DNA from: Anaerolineales bacterium
GTDB lineage: Bacteria; Chloroflexota; Anaerolineae; Anaerolineales; Villigracilaceae
Assembly: GCA_028689195.1 (NCBI GenBank)
Contig: JAQTWR010000093.1
Coordinates: 1-8,922, forward strand
Length of the DNA stretch: 8,922 nt
Direction: 5' to 3'
Part shown: positions 1 to 4,880 of the stretch, piece after piece
How the letters are laid out: each line of letters opens with the position of its first letter
Position numbering within the stretch: position 1 is the first letter of the stretch
Program-made: the position numbers and the translations under genes
Notes under the pieces: model-generated
Seen by the model: only the letters and a program-made list of their open reading frames with translations
What the model was told of the DNA's origin: nothing
Database searches by the model: none

Positions 1-996
1 GCGGGAATCCCGACGCAAATTGCGGGCATCCTCGATAAGTTGAGCAACCACGAACCCGTCTCTTACCGTGTGGATGTTCACGGCGCGGGAAAAGACGACG
101 ATTATAGAATCCACTTCGACCCCGAAAGCGTCTTCCCCGGAATTTCCAAATTCGTCGGGAAACTCAAACGCCCGAAATTCCTGCCCATCATTTCATCGGT
201 CGTACTCGCGCAGGCGTTGATCAAACGCAGCGAAGGCGCGGTGGACGGATTCGTCATCGAAGGTCCCACCGCAGGCGGGCATAACGCGCCGCCGCGCGGA
301 ACGATCAACTACAATGAAAAAGGCGAACCGATTTATGGCGAGAAAGACGCCGTAGATTTGGAAAAGATGAAGCAGATCGGCTTGCCCTTCTGGCTCGCGG
401 GCGGATACGGCAATCCCAAACAAGTTCAATCCGCGTTGGATTCTGGCGCGGCGGGCGTGCAAGTGGGCACGGCGTTTTCTTTGTGCGACGAATCGGGCAT
501 GGAGCCTGAATTGAAAAAACGCCTGCTTGAAAAAATTCGCAACGAAGAAGCCGAAGTGTTGACCAGCCCCACTGTTTCGCCGACGGGCTTCCCTTTCAAG
601 GTCGCCAAATTGGAAGGCACGCTCTCCGACCCCGAACTGTATCAAAAGCGCAATCGCATTTGCGATTTGGGTTTTTTGCGCGTCCTCTATAAAAAAGAAG
701 ACGGCAAGATCGGTTATCGCTGTTCCGCCGAACCCGTCGAGGATTTTGTCAAGAAAGGCGGGAACGCTGAAGATACGGTCAACCGCTCCTGCTTGTGCAA
801 TAATCTGCTTGCAACGGCGGGCTTCCCGCAAGTTCGCAAGGATGGGTATGTGGAAGAACCCATCATCACATCTGGCGACGATCTTATGGCGGCGGGACAA
901 TTTCTTAAAGAAGGCAAAACCACTTACTCGGCGGAAGACGTGGTGAGATATTTACTCGGTCCGTTGTTCGAGCAGGGTTTGCAAGCGGGCGCGTAA
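1..996 (+). CDS. Nitronate monooxygenase family protein (5' end outside the window)
   Basis: This is the C-terminal 331 residues of an FMN-dependent enzyme of the nitronate monooxygenase (2-nitropropane dioxygenase) family, a TIM-barrel fold. Family members oxidise alkyl nitronates with O2 to a carbonyl compound and nitrite; related folds include FabK-type enoyl reductases. The frame is open to base 1, so the apparent TTG start at 40 is internal. Visible motifs are IEGPTAGGHNAP (residues 86-97 of the visible part; the GGH histidine corresponds to the catalytic His of the family), LAGGYGNP (132-139) and GVQVGTAFSLCDESG (152-166), which fit FMN phosphate binding at the end of the barrel. The C-terminal third (about 215-331) holds four cysteines, including an SCLCNN motif, and is longer than in the short classes of the family. 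The true substrate is unknown. The gene converges on the exonuclease gene. Family assignment is firm; the exact reaction is inferred. Confidence 0.88.
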   Translation, partial: AGIPTQIAGILDKLSNHEPVSYRVDVHGAGKDDDYRIHFDPESVFPGISKFVGKLKRPKFLPIISSVVLAQALIKRSEGAVDGFVIEGPTAGGHNAPPRGTINYNEKGEPIYGEKDAVDLEKMKQIGLPFWLAGGYGNPKQVQSALDSGAAGVQVGTAFSLCDESGMEPELKKRLLEKIRNEEAEVLTSPTVSPTGFPFKVAKLEGTLSDPELYQKRNRICDLGFLRVLYKKEDGKIGYRCSAEPVEDFVKKGGNAEDTVNRSCLCNNLLATAGFPQVRKDGYVEEPIITSGDDLMAAGQFLKEGKTTYSAEDVVRYLLGPLFEQGLQAGA

Positions 997-1022
997 ACTG
1001 CAAGTAAATCGAGTAAATGAAA

Positions 1023-1052
1023 AAAAACATCCTGCGTGCGCAGGATGTTTTT
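1023..1052. terminator. Bidirectional intrinsic terminator between convergent genes
   Basis: A perfect 13-bp stem has arms AAAAACATCCTGC (1023-1035) and its complement (1040-1052), closed by the loop GTGC. The A-rich left arm and T-rich right arm give a U-run on either strand. It lies between the stop of the nitronate monooxygenase gene (996) and the stop of the minus-strand exonuclease gene (1057), so it can end transcription from both. Confidence 0.85.
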
Positions 1053-1056
1053 GATT

Positions 1057-1818
1057 TTATTCCAATATCAATTCCACAGGGCAGTGATCCGACCCCGTCA
1101 CATCTTCGTGGGTGACGACGTCCTTCACGCGGGGGAGGAGAGATTCGGAGACGAGGAAATAATCAATGCGCCAGCCGATTCCGCGTTCGCGCGCCGCGAA
1201 GCGATACGTCCACCATGTATATTGCTCCTTGTCGGGATACAAATTGCGGAACGCGTCCACAAAGCCATGATCCAAAAACTTTTGCACCCATTCGCGTTCT
1301 TCGGGTAAAAAGCCCGAAGTTTTTTCGTTCTCTTTGGGGTTCTTCAAATCAATGGGATGATGCGCGGTGTTGAAATCGCCGGTGATGACAATCTGCTCGC
1401 CTTTCTTATGAAGCGCGTCGCAGAGTTCGAGGAGATGCGCGTAAAACTCAAGTTTGTATTCAACGCGGTCATGTCCGCGCTGACCGTTGGGGAAATAAAT
1501 ATTGAAGAGCCGAATCCCGTCGCGGACGGTTTGAATCACGCGCCCTTCCACGTCGAATTTTTCGGCGTTCATGCCTATCGCAATCTCGTCGGGTTCTTCC
1601 TTGAAGAAAGTCGCCGTGCCGCTGTACCCTGCGCGCTGCGCCGCGTTCCACGCATAGGGAAGTTTCAATGCGGCGCGTTGCTCCGCGTTCAGTTGCTCTT
1701 CGCGCGCTTTCACTTCCTGCAAACATAAAAAATCGGGCTGCTGCGCGAACGCCCAATCCAGCGCGTTTTTACCGAGCGCCGCGCGGATTCCATTGATATT
1801 CCAGGTGATTATTCTCAT
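1057..1818 (-). CDS. xth: Exodeoxyribonuclease III / AP endonuclease (Xth family)
   Basis: This 253-residue protein has the full EEP-fold signature of exonuclease III, which cleaves DNA 5' of abasic sites and removes 3' blocking groups in base excision repair; it acts in the cytoplasm with Mg2+. Motifs in order are WNINGIRA (6-13, active-site Asn7), LQEVKA (33-38, metal-binding Glu35), YFPNGQRG (108-115, Tyr108), GDFNTAH (147-153, Asp148 and Asn150), WWTYR (202-206), GWRIDYFLVS (215-224, Asp219) and GSDHCPV (242-248, Asp244-His245). All catalytic residues are present and the length is close to the roughly 270 residues of E. coli ExoIII. The protein begins directly with the first beta strand (MRIITWN), which supports the ATG at 1818. 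A weak AAGG lies about 10 bases upstream. The gene is divergent from the response regulator gene and convergent with the nitronate monooxygenase gene. Confidence 0.95.
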   Translation of the reverse strand: MRIITWNINGIRAALGKNALDWAFAQQPDFLCLQEVKAREEQLNAEQRAALKLPYAWNAAQRAGYSGTATFFKEEPDEIAIGMNAEKFDVEGRVIQTVRDGIRLFNIYFPNGQRGHDRVEYKLEFYAHLLELCDALHKKGEQIVITGDFNTAHHPIDLKNPKENEKTSGFLPEEREWVQKFLDHGFVDAFRNLYPDKEQYTWWTYRFAARERGIGWRIDYFLVSESLLPRVKDVVTHEDVTGSDHCPVELILE

Positions 1819-1838
1819 ATGGTTTCGCCTTAATCGTT

Positions 1839-1849
1839 TATGGTAAACT
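1839..1849 (+). promoter_or_regulatory. Putative extended -10 promoter element of the response regulator gene
   Basis: TATGGTAAACT contains TGG followed by TAAACT, an extended -10 arrangement (TGn plus hexamer, 4 of 6 matches to TATAAT). No convincing -35 is seen at the usual spacing. Transcription would begin near 1856, giving a leader of about 16 bases that contains the AGGAG at 1863-1867. Nearly the same 11-mer occurs upstream of the cyclic-nucleotide-binding gene (4094-4104), which raises confidence. It also forms a small inverted repeat, GTTTA-TGG-TAAAC (1836-1848). Confidence 0.5.
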
Positions 1850-1871
1850 ACATTTATAAAATAGGAGTGAC

Positions 1872-2264
1872 ATGGATAAGACAGCTCTTAAACAAGTTAT
1901 CTGCATCGAAGACGATCCTGAAATGATCGAGCTCATTCGGTTGATTCTTAGCCGCAGCGGCATTCAAGTGCAAGGCGCGGCTGGCGGAGAAGAAGGGCTT
2001 AGGATGGTCAGGGAAAAGCGTCCCGAACTCATTTTGCTCGATTTGATGATGCCCGATATGGACGGTTGGGAAGTATACCAACAAATGAAGTCCGACGAAT
2101 CGCTGCGCGACATTCCCGTTATCGTCGTCACCGCGAAGGCGCAAAGCATTGATAAGGCGCTTGGAATTCATATCGCAAAAGTTGACGATTACATCGCCAA
2201 GCCGTTCAGCCCGCAGGAATTGATGGACAGCGTTGAGAAAATTCTCGGCAAAAAAACATCCTGA
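1872..2264 (+). CDS. Single-domain response regulator (CheY-like receiver)
   Basis: This 130-residue protein consists only of a receiver domain and has no output domain. The phosphorylation machinery is complete: acidic pocket EDD (13-15), phospho-acceptor Asp57 in LILLDLMMPDMDG (53-65), switch Thr87 in VIVVTAK (83-89) and Lys110 in YIAKPF (107-112). It should accept phosphate from a histidine kinase and act through protein-protein contact or as a phosphorelay shuttle; no kinase is in the window. The start is supported by AGGAG at 1863-1867, four bases before ATG. The DUF192 gene follows 35 bases downstream on the same strand, and co-transcription is possible. The cognate kinase and target are unknown. 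Confidence 0.92.
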   Translation: MDKTALKQVICIEDDPEMIELIRLILSRSGIQVQGAAGGEEGLRMVREKRPELILLDLMMPDMDGWEVYQQMKSDESLRDIPVIVVTAKAQSIDKALGIHIAKVDDYIAKPFSPQELMDSVEKILGKKTS

Positions 2265-2299
2265 ATCATTATTATTTCAAGCCGTCGTTTTCGTTGATT

Positions 2300-2671
2300 A
2301 TGCCCCGTCTCATCATTGTTCATAACCTGACAAAACCGATTGAGCGCCCTGCGCGAGTCGGATACTGCGACTCGTTTTTGTGCCGACTGCGCGGATTGAT
2401 GTTCCGCGCGCGCCTCGAACCTGACGCGGGGTTGCTCCTCGTCGAGCGAAGAGACTCGCGCCTCGATACGTCCATCCACATGTTGTTCGTTCCCTTCGAT
2501 CTCGCCGTCTTTTGGATCGACTCTGAAATGACCGTTGTAGACAAGGTCGTTGCGAAATCATGGCGTCCCGCTTATATGTCAAAAGCAGGCGCGAGATATA
2601 CGCTGGAGATACACCCAGACCGTTTTGGGGATTATGAGATCGGCGATAAAGTTGAGTTCAAGAATGTATAA
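2300..2671 (+). CDS. DUF192 family protein
   Basis: This 123-residue protein matches the DUF192 family. Typical landmarks are CRLRGLMFR (28-36), GLLLVE (44-49), SIHMLFVPFDLAVFWID (58-74), VVDKVVAKSWRPAY (79-92), a glycine/alanine stretch leading to YTLEI (100-104) and YEIGDKVEF (112-120). Family members are small beta-rich domains without an established biochemical role. Many are secreted or membrane-anchored, but no signal peptide is visible here. ATG at 2300 is preferred to the in-frame TTG at 2294; neither has a recognisable ribosome binding site, so translation may depend on the response regulator gene upstream. The last eight bases overlap the next gene, which suggests translational coupling with it. 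Confidence 0.85.
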   Translation: MPRLIIVHNLTKPIERPARVGYCDSFLCRLRGLMFRARLEPDAGLLLVERRDSRLDTSIHMLFVPFDLAVFWIDSEMTVVDKVVAKSWRPAYMSKAGARYTLEIHPDRFGDYEIGDKVEFKNV

Positions 2672-4073
2672 ACGCATAGCCCTGATTTTTTTTCTTCTAT
2701 TTTTTCTTTTCCCCCCAAAAAATATTCAAGCCCAGGAAATTACAGGTCCCGTTTACATTGTGCAGCCCGGGGATAGTTTATCTTCGATTGCCGGCCGCTT
2801 CAGCGTGGATGTGACCGCGTTGATGTCTGCCAATGGAATCACCGACCCAAATCAAATATACGCCGGGCAGGAACTCGTCATCCCCGGACTTGACGGGATA
2901 ACGGGTTTGCTGAACACCGAAATTATCAACTTCGGCGATTCGTATCGCAGCCTTGCGCGCCGCACCCAGGTTCCGCAAAATATTTTTAGAAGATTAAATC
3001 ACGTCGTCAGTCCCAGCGAGTTCTATGTCGGCGCGAGCATGATCGTTCCCGTCGGCGCGGAAGGTTCGTCCCTCAATGCGCGCGTTTCTACAAGCGCGGG
3101 CGAATCTTTGCTGGAACTCGCCGTCAAACAAAATACCGATGTGTGGACTCTCGCGCACTACAATCAACTTCAAGGCTCGTGGGACGCGATCCCCGGCGAT
3201 ACGCTTTTTGCGGCGGGCGGCGCGGAAGAATCCCAATCCGTCAGCGGATTGCCGTCCGCGTTCATCAGCGCGGAAATCCGCGACCTGCCGATCAAACAAG
3301 GCGGGACGGGCGTGATCAAAGTCAAGACGATTCCCAACGTGACGCTCGGCGGAATTTTGGTTGACCACTCCTTGCATTTCTTTTCAATGGAAGACGGGAC
3401 GCAGGTCGCTTTGCAAGGCGTTCACGCATTGCTCCCGCCGGGCGTTTATCCGCTGCGGTTAGACGCGACGCTCCCCGACGGCAGCGCGCAATCTTACGAA
3501 CAATCCATTTTGATTGTTTCGGGAAATTACTTGACCGGGGAAAATCTATATGTAGACCCCGCGTTGATTGACCCAGCCGTCACAGACCCCGAACAAAAAC
3601 AATTGGAAGATATGACGCTGCCCGCCACTGCGGAAAAATATTGGAACGGCGAGTTTATCTCTCCCGCCATCGCTTATGCAGATTCGACCTACTTCACTTC
3701 GCGGTATGGAACGCGCCGCGTTTATCTAGGGCAGGGAACGGATTTGAAGATTGATTGGTGGCACACGGGTTTGGATTTTGGCGGAGGCGACGGACTCCCG
3801 CTCACCGCGCCTGCGGCGGGCAAAGTCGTTTTTGCGGGACCGCTCACTGTGCGCGGCAATGCTACGATCATAGATCACGGTTGGGGCGTGTACAGCGGTT
3901 TTTGGCACCAGTCCGAAATCAAGGTGGCGGTCGGCGATATTATCGAACAAAATCAGGTCATTGGCTTGGTGGGCGGTACGGGGCGCGTCACGGGGGCGCA
4001 TCTGCATTGGGAATTGTGGGTTAACGGTATTCAGGTCAATCCAATGGATTGGTTGATATTGCCTTACCCGTAG
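2664..4073 (+). CDS. Secreted LysM / M23 family peptidoglycan endopeptidase
   Basis: The start chosen is ATG 2664, giving 469 residues that begin with a signal peptide (MYKR, then a hydrophobic run 5-16, with a likely cut after AQA or AQ near residue 24). The frame is open further upstream to about 2550, but that would hide the signal peptide inside the chain. A canonical LysM domain follows (about 29-75; VYIVQPGDSLSSIAGRF to AGQELVIPG). Two weaker LysM-like copies come next (about 87-131 with FGDSYRSLARR, and about 141-184 with AGESLLELAV). A beta-rich linker covers about 200-290. The C-terminal M23 (LytM-type) zinc peptidase domain spans about 345-460, with ligands His367 and Asp371 in HTGLDFGG and His446-Leu-His448 in HLHWE, plus His415 in SGFWHQS. 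M23 enzymes cut peptide cross-links in peptidoglycan; LysM binds the glycan. The domain is intact, so the protein is probably active outside the membrane, though some LytM proteins act as activators. The start overlaps the DUF192 stop by eight bases. Confidence 0.9.
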   Translation: MYKRIALIFFLLFFLFPPKNIQAQEITGPVYIVQPGDSLSSIAGRFSVDVTALMSANGITDPNQIYAGQELVIPGLDGITGLLNTEIINFGDSYRSLARRTQVPQNIFRRLNHVVSPSEFYVGASMIVPVGAEGSSLNARVSTSAGESLLELAVKQNTDVWTLAHYNQLQGSWDAIPGDTLFAAGGAEESQSVSGLPSAFISAEIRDLPIKQGGTGVIKVKTIPNVTLGGILVDHSLHFFSMEDGTQVALQGVHALLPPGVYPLRLDATLPDGSAQSYEQSILIVSGNYLTGENLYVDPALIDPAVTDPEQKQLEDMTLPATAEKYWNGEFISPAIAYADSTYFTSRYGTRRVYLGQGTDLKIDWWHTGLDFGGGDGLPLTAPAAGKVVFAGPLTVRGNATIIDHGWGVYSGFWHQSEIKVAVGDIIEQNQVIGLVGGTGRVTGAHLHWELWVNGIQVNPMDWLILPYP

Positions 4074-4075
4074 CG

Positions 4076-4104
4076 TTGCGATTCGTCCGCGAGTATGCTA
4101 AACT
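4076..4104 (+). promoter_or_regulatory. Putative sigma-70-type promoter of the cyclic-nucleotide-binding gene
   Basis: TTGCGA (4076-4081, 4 of 6 to the -35 consensus) is separated by 17 bases from TAAACT (4099-4104), which is preceded by TGC as an extended -10. Transcription would start near 4110, directly before AAAGG (4110-4114) and 15 bases before ATG 4125. This makes the earlier in-frame ATG at 4095 an unlikely start, because it lies inside the promoter. Confidence 0.55.
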
Positions 4105-4108
4105 CGCG
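4088..4108. repeat. Perfect inverted repeat overlapping the -10 region (possible operator)
   Basis: Arms CGCGAGT (4088-4094) and ACTCGCG (4102-4108) are perfect complements separated by seven bases. The repeat spans the -10 hexamer of the promoter above, which is the place for a repressor site. It could alternatively form a short stem-loop ending the upstream peptidase transcript, but no T-run follows it. Confidence 0.45.
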
Positions 4109-4124
4109 CAAAGGTTATCCATTA

Positions 4125-4616
4125 ATGAATGTATTGGTCAACTTCCTGAAACAAAGCGATATTTTCTATCAGTTCACGCCGACTCAACTTGAATTGGTGG
4201 CGAATTTATGTCAGGAATCCGTATACAACGAAGGGGACGTAATCTTTCCTGAGAACAGCCATAGCAAAGAACTGTATGTCATCGCGCAGGGCGAGGTGGA
4301 TATTTTGATCCACCGCGGCGCCGCTGGCGAAGAAGATAAAAAAGGGACAGCCGTGGCGCGGCTGCGCAGGGGACAATCCTTTGGCGAGGTGGCGCTGGTG
4401 GACGAAGGCTTGCGCTCCGCTTCGGCGTGCGCGGCGCAAAAAGATACGCGCTTGATGGTCATTCCGCGCGATAAAATCATCATGCTGTGCGAAACCTATC
4501 CGCAGCTGGGCTATCGCCTGATGTATAACCTCGCCGCCGATCTCGCGATGAAAATTCGCAACACCGATCTTCGCATTCGAGAGCAGGTCTTATATAATCC
4601 GGCGGATAAAAGTTAA
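4125..4616 (+). CDS. Stand-alone cyclic-nucleotide-binding (CRP/CAP N-terminal-like) domain protein
   Basis: This 163-residue protein holds one cNMP-binding beta-barrel (about 12-130). It has YNEGDVIFPENS (34-45), ELYVIAQGEVDI (49-60) and the phosphate-binding cassette FGEVALVDEGLRSASACA (86-103), with Glu88 and Arg97 at the positions that contact the nucleotide ribose and phosphate in family members. A helical tail (about 125-155) ends the chain. There is no helix-turn-helix, so it is not a complete CRP/FNR transcription factor; it may sense cAMP or another ligand and pass this on by protein contact, or the ligand site may be structural only. ATG 4125 is preferred over ATG 4095 because of AAAGG ten bases upstream and the promoter covering 4095. 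It has its own apparent promoter, separate from the peptidase gene. Confidence 0.86.
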   Translation: MNVLVNFLKQSDIFYQFTPTQLELVANLCQESVYNEGDVIFPENSHSKELYVIAQGEVDILIHRGAAGEEDKKGTAVARLRRGQSFGEVALVDEGLRSASACAAQKDTRLMVIPRDKIIMLCETYPQLGYRLMYNLAADLAMKIRNTDLRIREQVLYNPADKS

Positions 4617-4649
4617 AAACGACGCCTGTAATATGTCTGTACTTATTGT

Positions 4650-4678
4650 TTGACGTAAGATGAAAGTTCTCTTATTAT
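4650..4678 (+). promoter_or_regulatory. Probable promoter P1 of the liv-type transporter operon
   Basis: TTGACG (4650-4655, 5 of 6 to the -35 consensus) is followed after exactly 17 bases by TATTAT (4673-4678, 5 of 6 to the -10 consensus). It begins 33 bases after the stop of the cyclic-nucleotide-binding gene. Transcription from near 4685 would give a leader of about 195 bases before the livJ-like start. Confidence 0.65.
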
Positions 4679-4703
4679 CATCCCTTAATAATTTGAATGG
4701 TTG

Positions 4704-4709
4704 TATAAT
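4704..4709 (+). promoter_or_regulatory. Consensus -10 box, possible second promoter P2
   Basis: A perfect TATAAT lies downstream of P1, with TTG directly before it, but no -35-like hexamer lies 16-18 bases upstream. If used, transcription would start near 4716, placing the stem-loop at 4720-4761 almost at the 5' end of the RNA, where such structures commonly protect transcripts. It could also be a chance AT-rich match. Confidence 0.35.
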
Positions 4710-4719
4710 GACGCTTTAT

Positions 4720-4761
4720 AGTTTAGCCTGAAAAACTCTTATAGAGTTTTCGGGCTTTACT
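4720..4761 (+). terminator. Long stem-loop in the leader of the transporter operon (attenuator, terminator or 5' stabiliser)
   Basis: GCCTGAAAAACTCT (4726-4739) pairs with AGAGTTTTCGGGC (4743-4755), with one bulged A and one G-U pair, around the loop TAT. After an extra A-T pair (4725-4756) and a two-base mismatch, AGT (4720-4722) pairs with ACT (4759-4761), giving about 17 pairs. What follows is AT-rich (TTACTTATAAATAAATAAT) but not a clean T-run. It could end readthrough from the cyclic-nucleotide-binding gene, but the P1 and P2 candidates lie upstream of it, so it would also sit inside the livJ leader and may act there as an attenuator or stabilising hairpin. Confidence 0.55.
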
Positions 4762-4783
4762 TATAAATAAATAATCCTTACCA

Positions 4784-4850
4784 AAAGGAGGTGAGGCTGA
4801 CATTGAAAGCATTGTCCGCTGGTTTGTCCCCGCTTTATGCGGAAAGTTGA
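4784..4850 (+). other. Perfect Shine-Dalgarno sequence with a possible 15-codon leader peptide
   Basis: AAAGGAGGTGA (4784-4794) is complementary over its length to the 3' end of typical bacterial 16S rRNA, stronger than any other ribosome site in the window, yet no large gene follows it. The nearest plausible reading frame starts at TTG 4803 (or in frame at CTG 4797) and ends at TGA 4848-4850. Its product would be MKALSAGLSPLYAES if TTG is read as Met, with Leu at positions 4, 8 and 11. A small hairpin, CCGC-TTTAT-GCGG (4830-4842), lies inside it. The frame is too short to show coding bias, so translation is an inference from the ribosome site only. Confidence 0.4.
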
Positions 4851-4852
4851 TT

Positions 4853-4875
4853 TCACCTAATATTTTTTGGAGGAG
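4853..4875 (+). promoter_or_regulatory. Anti-Shine-Dalgarno segment followed by the livJ-like ribosome binding site
   Basis: TCACCT (4853-4858), two bases after the leader-peptide stop, is the exact complement of AGGTGA (4789-4794) in the upstream perfect Shine-Dalgarno. The two could pair across about 58 bases, with two further G-U pairs inward. The real livJ-like site GGAGGAG (4869-4875) follows after a T6 run, five bases before ATG 4881. The ribosome site is firm; the long-range pairing is a hypothesis. Confidence 0.45.
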
Positions 4876-4880
4876 TAAGT

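Noticed and set aside
193..900. Long minus-strand open frame of 235 codons opposite the nitronate monooxygenase gene
   Set aside because: The composition is typical of an antisense shadow (rich in Arg, Ala, Phe) with no recognisable motif, and the plus strand encodes a clear conserved enzyme.
1855..1861. TTATAAA as the -10 box of the response regulator gene
   Set aside because: Transcription would then start inside or after the ribosome binding site; the extended -10 at 1839-1849 gives a sensible leader.
2250..2263. A 14-mer (A7CATCCTG) identical to the left arm of the terminator at 1021-1034
   Set aside because: No complementary arm follows it at 2264-2300, so it is not a terminator; it codes for the end of the response regulator and is probably a coincidence.
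2550..2663. Upstream in-frame extension of the LysM/M23 gene
   Set aside because: It overlaps the DUF192 coding region and would bury a clear signal peptide about 40 residues into the chain.
4095..4124. Upstream ATG giving ten more residues to the cyclic-nucleotide-binding protein
   Set aside because: It lies within the probable promoter spacer and the inverted repeat and has no ribosome site, whereas ATG 4125 has AAAGG and a fitting transcript start.
4603..4608. TATAAT inside the 3' end of the cyclic-nucleotide-binding gene
   Set aside because: It lies in coding sequence and no matching -35 was noticed; P1 at 4650-4678 is a better promoter.
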